A stretch of DNA of 64,000 nt from Bacteroidota bacterium (GTDB lineage Bacteria; Bacteroidota; Bacteroidia; B-17B0; Aurantibacillaceae), in assembly GCA_030684395.1 (NCBI GenBank), contig JAUXTT010000032.1, positions 44,876 through 108,875 on the forward strand, read 5' to 3'. Below the pieces are notes generated by a model. That model was given only the letters and a program-made list of their open reading frames with translations, ran no database searches and was not told where the DNA came from. A program made the position numbers and the translations under genes. Positions 18,465-26,447 of the stretch are shown here, in pieces; the first letter of the stretch is position 1; every line of letters starts with the position of its first letter.

Positions 18465-19549
18465 TACAAACGTGTGTCTAAAATGAATTGGTTATAAAAA
18501 AAACATTTATCTTTTTCGCTCATTTGTTGCGAGACATTTTTTTCATACTGTGCTTTGTACCTGAAACTGCCTGAGATACGGCGGGGAACCATTAAATTCC
18601 AGTATGCATACTTAGTTCCTTCGTTACCAAGATCTAATAGTTGAGTACATACTTCTTCAAACACTTCCCGCGGCATGTATTCGAAAATATTGGAAAGATT
18701 ATAATGTGTGTATTCCTTAGAAGCAAAATCCTGTAAGTATCCTACTTTGAAATGAATTCTATTGATCCGTGATCTTATCGTTTCGTAATTTTCTTTGCGG
18801 GCATAATGCGGAAGGATCTCTCCGAATTTCCCATTCATTAAATAATAAACAAAAAGATTACCCTGCACATATTTACTCACCAAATGTTTCTCAGTTTTTT
18901 GAAAAATGTATTCAGACACTTCTAATTTCACTTCCTTAAGAAACTCCGGATCGCGGCCATACTTTCCCATGATCATTTTACTGAAGAAGATCTTAAATAA
19001 TAAACGATACCTCCAGGTATTCCATTTGTTATGATAAAAATAAGATTGTTCTACTGATGATTTAGATGCGATCAGTTCATCTCTTCTTTTTTTAGAATGA
19101 ATCAGCGGTAAAATCTTAGTAGCAAAGGAACTTAAGTACTTTTCAAACTTGCCCTGATACACTATCCCCTGCTCTATTTGTACTATGTTACTTTGCCAGT
19201 AATCGTATGTTTTAGCAGGTAACAACGATTTTAATCCTTTGAGTTTTTCTTTTCTGTCAGATGAAGGCACAAAACCAATAAAGGAAATATATTCTTCGTG
19301 GTTCATTTGAATGATGGCTGCTTTTTTCAGTTCACATAAATGCAATTGAATTTCGTTTACATCCACTGCCAATACTTCTTCGGCATTATTATATAACAAA
19401 GAAAAACTGTTATCACCGGCAGAGGCAATAGACAAAACCTTTTTACCCGATAGATCACCAAAAGCTTCAAGCAGGATCTCTGCATCTTCCCAGCAATTGG
19501 CGTAGCGGATAAAATCAAATTTTACTTTATCTGTTATGTTTTGGCTCAT
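18464..19549 (-). CDS. DUF3419/BtaA-like SAM-dependent 3-amino-3-carboxypropyl transferase family protein
   Basis: The protein has 361 residues. The N-terminal RYANCWED (about 15-22) is the hallmark of the BtaA/DUF3419 family. KVLSIASAGDNSFSLL (about 38-53) is the SAM-binding loop, and AEEVLAVDVNEIQLHL follows. The C-terminal portion has HYNLSNIFEYMP. BtaA moves the 3-amino-3-carboxypropyl group of SAM to diacylglycerol to begin betaine lipid synthesis. No BtaB-type N-methyltransferase is next to it, so the product here may not be a betaine lipid. It is coupled to the CTP kinase-like gene downstream and follows the dikinase gene. Confidence 0.8.
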   Translation of the reverse strand: MSQNITDKVKFDFIRYANCWEDAEILLEAFGDLSGKKVLSIASAGDNSFSLLYNNAEEVLAVDVNEIQLHLCELKKAAIIQMNHEEYISFIGFVPSSDRKEKLKGLKSLLPAKTYDYWQSNIVQIEQGIVYQGKFEKYLSSFATKILPLIHSKKRRDELIASKSSVEQSYFYHNKWNTWRYRLLFKIFFSKMIMGKYGRDPEFLKEVKLEVSEYIFQKTEKHLVSKYVQGNLFVYYLMNGKFGEILPHYARKENYETIRSRINRIHFKVGYLQDFASKEYTHYNLSNIFEYMPREVFEEVCTQLLDLGNEGTKYAYWNLMVPRRISGSFRYKAQYEKNVSQQMSEKDKCFFYNQFILDTRL

Positions 19550-19558
19550 GTTTTCACT

Positions 19559-19644
19559 TACTTAACCACAAAGTTCACTAAGGCTTTTCACGAAGGACAC
19601 AAAGGGTTTGTTTAAAATCTTCTTTGTGTCCTTTGTGGTTAAAT
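19559..19644. repeat. ACCACAAAG-type interspersed palindrome, copy 2
   Basis: TTAACCACAAAG at the left and CTTTGTGGTTAA at the right are perfect 12-bp arms. Inner arms (GAAGGACACAAAG with CTTTGTGTCCTT) extend the stem. It occupies nearly the whole gap between the dikinase and DUF3419 genes and its right end includes the dikinase stop codon. Confidence 0.85.
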
Positions 19645-22248
19645 TTCCTGTTCTATTATTTTTATCTCCCCCGTACTTCCATCCATCTGCACCATATCTC
19701 CTGTTTTTAATCGTTTTAATAATCCTGTAATACTTACCACACATGGTATTCCCATTTCACGCGATACAATTGCTGAATGGCTTAACAAACTTCCCCGCTC
19801 TACTAATATTCCTGATGCTGAAGGAAACAATGTAACCCAACCCGGATCGGTACTGGAGGTTACTAATATGTCTCCGTCTAAATTATTTACTTCATCCGGA
19901 CTGTGTACCACACGTACTTTCGCTGTCACAATTCCCGGGCAACAGCCTATTCCTTTTAAGTCGCCTATTACTTCTTCTGTTACAGAAGTCGCTTTGAAGG
20001 AATTTGCGTAATATACTGTTCCGTAAGTGGTGAAACGTTCCGGTAATACTTCTTCTTTGTGATATACTTCGTATTCTTTTCTTCGAATTTCAATTTGTGT
20101 TCTTAAATTGATCTGGCTTGATTTCCCTTCAATGAAATTGAAAATTTCTTCTTTCGTTAAATAGAAAATATCTTTTGGAGAATCGATCACACCTTCAGCA
20201 TAAAATTGTTTTCCTATCCCAACAAAGATGCGACGCACAATTCCGAAGGCACGTGTACGATAAAAGCGTAGGTTCTCACGGTTACTTACCATCTCACGCG
20301 ATTTACGAAGGATGAAATTAAAGATCATCTTCTTAAGAAGCTTACCTTTAAGTTTCTCTGCAACCACTTTCTCTGCTTCGGTACGCAAACGCATTTCAAT
20401 TTCGTTACCAACCGACACAAACTTTTTACCAACGTAGGACTTTATTACTTCAACAAATTTTACCGGATGTTGCTTATAGGTTTCTGTTTCCAGTTTTAAT
20501 TCACCTACATAACGATCACCAAACTTACGGATGTATGCAAAAATCTCTTTTGCCACTTCACCGTATTTACCTTCTTTCATCTCTTTTAAAATAACAGAAG
20601 CAGGTGTTTTCAAAAAGTACTGAGACATTTCAGCATTGCTATTGATGACAGTTACTATCCTATTCATTCTTTCAATTGGCTCCGTAGAAACAATATCTCT
20701 AGCTCCACACATCAGGTTGTTGTGCAAATTACCTTTATCGTCCATCTTGTGCTTCACGACTTGTTTCTGCAACATTCCGAAATAGATCATCGCGAAGAAA
20801 TCATTCACCAAAGGCGGTTTCCATTTTCTTAGTAGGTCCTTTTCCAGATCGAAGAACAGGATCATCAACTCATCAGGGCGATAAGTATCTAAATTCACCG
20901 TTTCCAAATCATCCATTAGCCTATCGAAATGTGACATGAAGTTGATCCGTTCTTGTTTTAGCTGACGATGATTTCTGAGCATACTGCGTACCATCTTCAG
21001 CAAAGCCATGTAGCCTTGGAGTTTGCTTTTCTTTACTTCCGTTTCGTTTAGTTCAAACTTCTCCTTCACTCCCATCATCTTCTCCATGAACTCTGCGTTC
21101 AATGAATAACCCGGAAGCATACGAATGAGTTTGTACCAGTTACGAAGATTGTAATACACTCGTCCGCGAATAGTACCCAGCATGTTCGGGAACACATTGG
21201 AGTTTTTATCTATAACTTCTTCCTGCACTCCCATGATGCGCATGAACTGAATGTACGCAGCTTCATACACTTTGGAGATGAACGAAAAGGTAAGCGGTGA
21301 AGTAACACCGGGATACGATTCAATGATATTACTGTTGTCCCAAACTACTTTATCCGCAGAGGCATCTGCAATTTTAAAATGGGTAGTAACAGGTCGTGTT
21401 TGTAATAAATATAATTGCTCGTTTTCAAAAGCAAATTCAATGTCCTGAAATTTTCCGGTTAATGAAAACAAACCTTCCAATGCATCACACACTTGCAGAA
21501 TTTGCTTGTCACTAATACATTGTGCTTTTATTTTCTCTTCATGTATCGAAACCAAAATCGTTCCTTTACCCGCTTCTTTATTCCAGATAAGTTGCTGTGT
21601 TTTTTCAGCGATCTCTTTTTCGATGTTAGTACCAAATACCTTATAAGTATCAGCATTCAATTCTCCCGACACCAATCCTTCACCCAAACCATACACTGCT
21701 GAGATCAACTTCTCTTTTCTGTTTCCACTCACCGGGTTCAAACCAAAACCAACACCCGAAGTATCTGCATTCACCATCCGTTGAATAATCACCGCAATTC
21801 CTTTGTTTAGGCTTAATCCATTCTTCTTGCGATATTCAAGAACTCGCTCCGAAAAAGCAGAAAGCCATACTTCTTTTATTTTATCAGCTAATTCATTTTT
21901 CTTCACATACAAATAAGAACTAAACTGCCCCGCAAAAGAAAACTCACTTCCATCTTCATCTGCAACAGAAGAACGCACTGCGTAAAAATCAGCTTCAGGT
22001 ATAGATGAGTTTATTGCGTTTAGATGTTCAGTTGGGAATTCAAATGCTTTAATTGTTGAATGAATATCGGCAGTGGAATCAGAATCATTAAGTTTTTTTC
22101 CAATAGTACCGAGAAAATATTCTTCGCTCAAGCAGATCCATTCGGGAACAGTGAAGCCTGCGATTCCTAATACTTTTAGGTTACGGGCTTTCCCACCGAT
22201 GTTTCCGGGTTTGGTTGTGTCTTTATATGAGATTATGTATTCGTTCAT
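19639..22248 (-). CDS. PEP synthase/rifampicin-phosphotransferase-like dikinase
   Basis: The protein has 869 residues from the ATG at 22248. The longer reading from 22290 only adds residues encoded by a palindromic repeat. The N-terminal ATP-grasp domain (about 10-305) shows GGKARNLKVLG, YAVRSSVADEDG, FAGQFSSYL, SGVGFGLNPVSGN and LLQTRPVT. A long central alpha-helical domain follows (about 310-770). The C-terminal swivelling domain has GSLLSHSAIVSREMG with the phosphocarrier histidine near residue 823. There is no TIM-barrel PEP/pyruvate domain, so this is not a true PEP synthase. The layout matches rifampicin phosphotransferase, which passes the beta-phosphate of ATP through the histidine to a small molecule bound by the central domain. 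In this cluster the acceptor could be a lipid or prenyl alcohol (inference). Confidence 0.85.
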   Translation of the reverse strand: MNEYIISYKDTTKPGNIGGKARNLKVLGIAGFTVPEWICLSEEYFLGTIGKKLNDSDSTADIHSTIKAFEFPTEHLNAINSSIPEADFYAVRSSVADEDGSEFSFAGQFSSYLYVKKNELADKIKEVWLSAFSERVLEYRKKNGLSLNKGIAVIIQRMVNADTSGVGFGLNPVSGNRKEKLISAVYGLGEGLVSGELNADTYKVFGTNIEKEIAEKTQQLIWNKEAGKGTILVSIHEEKIKAQCISDKQILQVCDALEGLFSLTGKFQDIEFAFENEQLYLLQTRPVTTHFKIADASADKVVWDNSNIIESYPGVTSPLTFSFISKVYEAAYIQFMRIMGVQEEVIDKNSNVFPNMLGTIRGRVYYNLRNWYKLIRMLPGYSLNAEFMEKMMGVKEKFELNETEVKKSKLQGYMALLKMVRSMLRNHRQLKQERINFMSHFDRLMDDLETVNLDTYRPDELMILFFDLEKDLLRKWKPPLVNDFFAMIYFGMLQKQVVKHKMDDKGNLHNNLMCGARDIVSTEPIERMNRIVTVINSNAEMSQYFLKTPASVILKEMKEGKYGEVAKEIFAYIRKFGDRYVGELKLETETYKQHPVKFVEVIKSYVGKKFVSVGNEIEMRLRTEAEKVVAEKLKGKLLKKMIFNFILRKSREMVSNRENLRFYRTRAFGIVRRIFVGIGKQFYAEGVIDSPKDIFYLTKEEIFNFIEGKSSQINLRTQIEIRRKEYEVYHKEEVLPERFTTYGTVYYANSFKATSVTEEVIGDLKGIGCCPGIVTAKVRVVHSPDEVNNLDGDILVTSSTDPGWVTLFPSASGILVERGSLLSHSAIVSREMGIPCVVSITGLLKRLKTGDMVQMDGSTGEIKIIEQEI

Positions 22249-22261
22249 TTTTATTTTTTCG

Positions 22262-22289
22262 TTTAGGTGGTTTCGGCTCCGCTCAACCA
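22262..22289. repeat. Perfect short palindrome of an interspersed repeat
   Basis: AGGTGGTT and AACCACCT flank TCGGCTCCGCTC, giving a stable hairpin. It lies just upstream of the dikinase start. If translated it produces the spurious extension MVERSRNHLNE. Confidence 0.8.
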
Positions 22290-22302
22290 CCTTTGATCTT
22301 CT

Positions 22303-22348
22303 TCCATTCGGAGGCAGGCTTTCGCTCAGTCGTTCGGGCGGGAGTGAG
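22303..22348. repeat. Fragment of interspersed repeat family A
   Basis: The stretch CGGAGGCAGGCTTTCGCTCA followed by CGGGCGGGAGTGAGG shares words with the copy at 33770-33880 (CGCCCGAACGACTG, CAGGCAGGTCTTCGCGCAG). It ends at the stop codon of the UbiA-family gene. Confidence 0.5.
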
Positions 22349-22353
22349 GCTTA

Positions 22354-23301
22354 CTACCTACCCGTCACCATCTCCCCTATCATAGGAGCCGCGCCCAATA
22401 TTAAATACATCGAGATCGTCCACAATGCAGATGCATACTCCAAAAACTTCGAGGTCTTTTTAGTTTTGTTTTTCATAAACACAAAGCCTGGTGCCGAGAA
22501 CAATACAAAACAAACGCCCAATGCAATGTACACCGGCATTCCGTAATTAGCATAAGAAGCTGCAAACACACTCAATACAAAGGTTACAAACATAACCAAT
22601 ATCCAGATGATGGTTGCTTTGTTTGCTCCGTACAATGCTGAGTAGGTTTCGTAACCTTCTTCTTCCAGCTCTTTCGGGCGAATCTTTCTTCCGAATTCTA
22701 TTACTACTCCGTTCATGTAGGATACTCCTAAAAAGATCAATAAGCCTCTGGGAATCTCTGCTCCTTCTTTCCACCAATCAAGCCCGCTTGCGTATACATC
22801 AATGAGTGGAATGATCATCATGTGGGTGATGATGTACATCACAATGTTTTTCTTTAACCATGAGCTTACAAAAAACTCCTTTCCCATTAATGCCAGGTAA
22901 ATAATCACCGGAATAAAGAGGTATAACATTTTCGGGTAAAAGAAAATATTGACAATGAGTTGAATGATGAAAATAACAATCCCGATATTTCGCAGTTCTT
23001 TAAAAGAGATCAAACCTCTTGGAACAGGCAGGTAGCTTCTGAACTTTGCATCCTCTTCCCTATCCTTAAACTCATCAAAAATCCTTACTAAAAAGAAAAG
23101 CGTGATGGTGGTGAAAATTCCAACCGCATACGTAAGCGGATTAATAAACCCTTCCACGCCCCTACAGATCCTTGAAAAGGAAATAGCGGAGAAACCAAAT
23201 ACTGCAATTACCAAGCTGTTTTGAATTACCGGGAAACGTTCTTTCTGGTAGATATAAAGTCTTCTTAAAAAAGGAAGATCATTTTCGTTTATTGTCGACA
23301 T
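22354..23301 (-). CDS. UbiA-family prenyltransferase-like membrane protein
   Basis: The protein has 315 residues from the ATG at 23301 (MSTINENDLPFL); an upstream ATG at 23316 adds only five residues. It has eight or nine membrane helices. The first Asp-rich motif is RIFDEFKDREEDAKFR (about 82-97), matching the NDxxDxxxD element that binds prenyl diphosphate through magnesium. The second motif is weaker: EFGRKIRPKELEEEGYETYS, with Glu replacing some Asp residues. UbiA enzymes attach a prenyl chain to an aromatic ring or to a glycerol phosphate. Its own substrate cannot be told. It follows HMG-CoA reductase, which makes the isoprenoid precursor mevalonate. Confidence 0.8.
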   Translation of the reverse strand: MSTINENDLPFLRRLYIYQKERFPVIQNSLVIAVFGFSAISFSRICRGVEGFINPLTYAVGIFTTITLFFLVRIFDEFKDREEDAKFRSYLPVPRGLISFKELRNIGIVIFIIQLIVNIFFYPKMLYLFIPVIIYLALMGKEFFVSSWLKKNIVMYIITHMMIIPLIDVYASGLDWWKEGAEIPRGLLIFLGVSYMNGVVIEFGRKIRPKELEEEGYETYSALYGANKATIIWILVMFVTFVLSVFAASYANYGMPVYIALGVCFVLFSAPGFVFMKNKTKKTSKFLEYASALWTISMYLILGAAPMIGEMVTGR

Positions 23302-23308
23302 AGTTTTT

Positions 23309-23556
23309 TTTACCACTAATACACTAAGGGCACAAAGGAGGCACCAAGGTCATTTTTTTGAACCATTTAAGGCATGTAAGGACATAGAAGGTTGTTGTTT
23401 TGAATTCTTATATGCTCTTATATGCCTTATATGGTTTACATTATTAATTATCAGTTACGTTTTGTCTCATTTTTTACCACTTTATCTTTTTGTCCAAGAC
23501 TCCTCATTTATCGAACTCTGTCTTGACCCTTGTGTCTTACATCTTACGTATTTGCT
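23309..23556. repeat. Intergenic DNA made of degenerate palindromic repeats
   Basis: The left part TACCACTAATACACTAAGG and GGGCACAAAGG, and the right part CCCTTGTGTCTTAC near 23528, are degenerate inverted arms of the ACCACAAAG type. Between them AAGGCATGTAAGG and ATATGCCTTATATGG form another imperfect pair. No gene was seen in this gap between HMG-CoA reductase and UbiA. Confidence 0.55.
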
Positions 23557-24840
23557 CTACTTACTCTTCTTCCTCCCCAAAATCCTATGCGCTTTCACAA
23601 AATGCCCCGCCGATATTGCAGCCGTTATTGATAGTTCACCTGCTAAGATCACTGCAGCTACTATCTCTGCAAACTTGCGCGAATGGCCCGGACCAAAACA
23701 ATCCATCATTTCGAGACACTCACGTTGGGTTGGTAACGCTGTTGCTCCTCCTACTGTTCCTACTATTAAGTTGGGTAATGTTACGCATGCATACAGATCG
23801 CCTTTGGCAGTTGTTTCTATACGCGTGATTCCGGTCGCTGCTTCCGACACACAAGCTACATCTTGTCCGCAGGCCATAAAAATGGCAGCCAGTCCGTTGG
23901 AAAAATGTCCCTGCGCACCAATAGCACCACTTTGTATAGAACCCAGTGTAGATGCGTTGCAATACTTCACCAACGCATCGGGTGTGGTGCGCAGAATTTT
24001 TTCTACCACTTCTCTTTTTATTTCTACTTCGGCACTTACTTTTTTACCTCTTACGGTAGTGAAAGAAATGGCTGTTGCTTTTTTATCGCCCGAGTAATTA
24101 CTCTCTATGAACCAAATGATGGGTTTAATAGGGCAATTGGTAATAATATAATCACAGATCATATCAGTGCAAATGGTTACCATGTTTTGCCCTGCTGCAT
24201 CTCCCGTTTCGTATTCAAAAGTAATAATGAGGCTGTTCCCTTCAATATTAGGACGCACCTCTATCAGCTTGGCATAATTACTGGTTTCGGAAGTAATGCG
24301 TTTAAACACCTCCATGTTTTGTACTATCCACATGAGGAACTCTGCTAACACACCCATGTTCTCAAACTTAAACACAGGGCTACGTTGCACACCTTCCGTT
24401 AAACAAACAGAAGTAATGCCTCCACTAATACTAGCCGCCTTCGCCCCTCTTTGATACGATGCTATCAATGCGCCTTCGGTAGTTGCCATAGGAATGTAAA
24501 AACTTCCCTGGGCTGCTGAGCCAATTACTTTTACCGGACCAATAATACCTGTAGGAACCTGTGTGAGGCCAATATAGTTTTCTATGTTCCCTTCAAAAAC
24601 AGTTTTGTCTGTAATGTTTTTGTGCCCCGTTAAATATGGGAAAGGATGCCCGCTCATGTTTTCGAACTTCGTAATACGTTGTTCGATACAATCATCCGTT
24701 AAGCTCCGCCCGAAATTAATTTCATTATCATAATGCTCGTCGGTCGACTTATTTTTAATAGAAGCGATCAGTTCAGGTACATTGGCGCTTTTGCCCAGTT
24801 TTTCGAGAAAGAACTTTATTTTATGCTCAGCTGTAGACAT
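23557..24840 (-). CDS. Hydroxymethylglutaryl-CoA reductase, class I type
   Basis: This 427-residue enzyme reduces HMG-CoA to mevalonate. Substrate and cofactor motifs are ENYIGLTQVPTGIIGPVKV (88-106), TTEGALIASYQRGAKA with catalytic E122 (120-135), ETGDAAGQNMVT (211-222), SGDKKATA with catalytic Lys 253/254, CGQDVACV with D327, GTVGGATALPTQ (361-372) and the terminal AAISAGHFVKAHRI with H413. The final GELSxxAAxxAGHxVKxH block and GTVGGxTxLPTQ are features of the class I (eukaryotic/archaeal, usually NADPH) enzymes, not the class II bacterial form. It is the first gene of the minus-strand cluster. The same gap that holds its promoter also holds an FNR-type palindrome (25018-25031). Confidence 0.93.
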   Translation of the reverse strand: MSTAEHKIKFFLEKLGKSANVPELIASIKNKSTDEHYDNEINFGRSLTDDCIEQRITKFENMSGHPFPYLTGHKNITDKTVFEGNIENYIGLTQVPTGIIGPVKVIGSAAQGSFYIPMATTEGALIASYQRGAKAASISGGITSVCLTEGVQRSPVFKFENMGVLAEFLMWIVQNMEVFKRITSETSNYAKLIEVRPNIEGNSLIITFEYETGDAAGQNMVTICTDMICDYIITNCPIKPIIWFIESNYSGDKKATAISFTTVRGKKVSAEVEIKREVVEKILRTTPDALVKYCNASTLGSIQSGAIGAQGHFSNGLAAIFMACGQDVACVSEAATGITRIETTAKGDLYACVTLPNLIVGTVGGATALPTQRECLEMMDCFGPGHSRKFAEIVAAVILAGELSITAAISAGHFVKAHRILGRKKSK

Positions 24841-25017
24841 TAGTCTTTTAAAATGGATGATTTAAGTGCAAATATATCCTTTTAACCGAAATTATCCCTT
24901 ATAAGTAGTTTGCCTTCAAATTGACGAAAACTCCGCTTTACTATGGTTAACCTATACAAACATTGAGAATTTTCAGTATTTCGTCCGGCTTAATCGAAAG
25001 AAAAATAGGGTGATTAT

Positions 25018-25031
25018 TTGATCCAGATCAA
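25018..25031. promoter_or_regulatory. Perfect FNR-type box TTGAT-N4-ATCAA
   Basis: TTGATCCAGATCAA matches the FNR consensus exactly. It lies in the 514-bp gap between HMG-CoA reductase (minus, start 24840) and the response regulator (plus, start 25355), so it could act on either gene. It is centred about 77 bp upstream of the start site predicted from the -7 box at 25089-25096. Confidence 0.45.
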
Positions 25032-25032
25032 A

Positions 25033-25062
25033 AAAAAGACCACCTACCTATTGAGGTAGGTA
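25033..25062 (-). terminator. Hairpin followed by T-run on the minus strand (terminator or attenuator)
   Basis: ACCTACCT, loop ATTG, then AGGTAGGT forms a stable hairpin. Read on the minus strand it is followed by GGTC and eight T. It stands about 190 bp upstream of HMG-CoA reductase, in the direction of that gene, so it could be an attenuator in a long leader or simply a terminator. No minus-strand gene lies immediately upstream. Confidence 0.4.
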
Positions 25063-25088
25063 AGTGAACATTGTAACCCAAGCCTTTG

Positions 25089-25096
25089 TATCTTTG
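25089..25096 (+). promoter_or_regulatory. Bacteroidota -7 box, probable promoter of the response regulator
   Basis: TATCTTTG matches TAnnTTTG exactly. No good -33 element was found at the usual distance, in keeping with activator dependence. The implied leader to the ATG at 25355 is about 250 nt and holds no ORF that I can support. Confidence 0.4.
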
Positions 25097-25354
25097 AATA
25101 AAAGGAATTTCGAAGCTAAAAAAGTGTTATTTTTATACTTGCTAAGCTACCTCTAAAATGAACTCTTTACTTAATTGAAGTAAGAACTTTACCCGCATAA
25201 CTGATAAAGACTTAAACTAATTTTGGAAGATGGTGAATTGATAGGGAACAAATAAATACAAAAACAAAGCCTGAAACGAAAGAAAGAATTGGATGAATAG
25301 GTGGAGGAGAGAGAACGGAGATAAGGATTTATGCCAAATTATATCAACAATTAA

Positions 25355-26044
25355 ATGAAAAAAATTTTACTCATAGAAGATAACTATGACATTCGCGAGA
25401 ACATTACCGAGCTTCTCGAACTGGAAAACTACAAAGTTTATGCTGCAGAGAATGGTAAAATTGGCATCGACCTTGCCTTAAAAGTAATACCTGATCTTAT
25501 CCTTTGCGACATTACGATGCCGGTTCTCGACGGATGCAGTGTGTTTTTTAATCTTAATAAAAACCCATATACAGCAGGCATTCCTTTTATTTTCCTTACA
25601 GCAAAAACTGATATAGCTGACAAACAAATGGGATTGAACCTGGGCGCTGACGATTATTTATTTAAACCATTCGACGACCAAATACTGCTTGCAACCATTA
25701 AAACAAGGATAAGTAAGAATGAAATTGCAAAAGAACAAATTAATAATGAACGCCTCACTTATATTAAAGAACTGGAAGATATGCTTAATATGATTTCGCA
25801 TAATATAAGAAAACCTGTTTGCACTTTTTTAGGATTAATGCAACTTATTGAAACTGATACACCACTAAGTGATGCGGAACAAAAGAAAATACTTGAAAGC
25901 TCAAAATTAAGTGCATTAGAACTTGACGACTTTACAAAACAATTAACCACATTTTTACAGGAAACCAAGCAAGGAAAATATAAAACCGGACATATCAGCG
26001 CATGCGCCATGGGCAAGCTTTCATCTTCCTCTCCCGAAATTTGA
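25355..26044 (+). CDS. Response regulator receiver domain fused to a DHp-like histidine domain without ATPase
   Basis: The protein has 229 residues. The receiver domain (about 1-120) shows IEDN (acidic pocket), the phosphoacceptor Asp in LILCDITMPVLDG, FLTAKT, and the Lys in FKPFDD. A linker coiled coil leads to a helical hairpin (about 140-205) with MLNMISHNIRKPVCTFLGLM, which matches the dimerisation and phosphoacceptor helix of histidine kinases (the SHNIRKP histidine). No ATP-binding domain follows, and the last 25 residues are low-complexity Ser/Lys. It may be a phosphorelay intermediate or a truncated hybrid kinase. A protein of the same histidine-hairpin type is encoded at 48104. Confidence 0.75.
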   Translation: MKKILLIEDNYDIRENITELLELENYKVYAAENGKIGIDLALKVIPDLILCDITMPVLDGCSVFFNLNKNPYTAGIPFIFLTAKTDIADKQMGLNLGADDYLFKPFDDQILLATIKTRISKNEIAKEQINNERLTYIKELEDMLNMISHNIRKPVCTFLGLMQLIETDTPLSDAEQKKILESSKLSALELDDFTKQLTTFLQETKQGKYKTGHISACAMGKLSSSSPEI

Positions 26045-26240
26045 GCTTATAGAATTTAATTTACCGGAAGAAATTTTTGCTAAAAAAAAATTACCTGCAC
26101 TATTAAAAGGCAATTCAATTTTTTTAATGAAAAGTAGGACTTTTGGATTGAGAATTTGAATCTATTCAATAAACTGTGTCAATTTATTGAATAGACTCAT
26201 TTACCTAATCACTTATAGTTTAGTAAAAACCGCCCGGAAC

Positions 26241-26390
26241 TACCTCCCTCTTCTGCGGGAGAGGGAGTACGCAAAGGCAAGTGCGGAAGCAAGGGGTGAG
26301 GGCTAAAGGTAACACTGTAGCCCTCGCCCTTTCGCACTAGCCGCCCTCTCCCGCAGGAGAGGAAACCGCACGGGGGCATTGCTTCCAAAG
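26241..26390. repeat. Interspersed palindromic repeat, family A copy 2
   Basis: Left words CTGCGGGAGAGGG and GGGGTGAGGGCTA are mirrored by TAGCCCTCGCCC and CCCTCTCCCGCAGGAGAGG; the end AACCGCACGGGGGC matches copy 1 at 16456-16618. The rest of the 26045-26447 gap is A/T-rich, and GTGAAACTTTG before 26448 may be a promoter element. Confidence 0.7.
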
Positions 26391-26447
26391 AACATTTTGC
26401 TAAACTATTAGTAAATTATTTGGTGAAACTTTGTAGATTTGAATAAC

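Noticed and set aside
17641..19644. ACCACAAAG repeats as CRISPR-like arrays
   Set aside because: They are single inverted pairs without regular spacing or unique spacers. No CRISPR array or cas gene was found in the window.
22249..22290. N-terminal extension of the dikinase (MVERSRNHLNE) from an upstream ATG
   Set aside because: The extension is encoded by a perfect palindromic repeat, and the family's N-terminus begins at MNEYIISYKD (22248).
22547..22777. 76-codon minus-strand ORF inside the UbiA-family gene
   Set aside because: It lies wholly inside the UbiA-family gene in another frame, with Arg/Ser-rich shadow composition.
23462..24348. Plus-strand ORFs opposite HMG-CoA reductase (up to 211 codons)
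   Set aside because: They are antisense to a gene with complete catalytic motifs and have Cys/Pro/Ser-rich shadow composition.
25979..26044. Frameshift that would have removed an ATPase domain from the REC-DHp protein
   Set aside because: I read all frames after 26044 and found no ATPase motifs before the family A repeat, so the short form seems genuine here.
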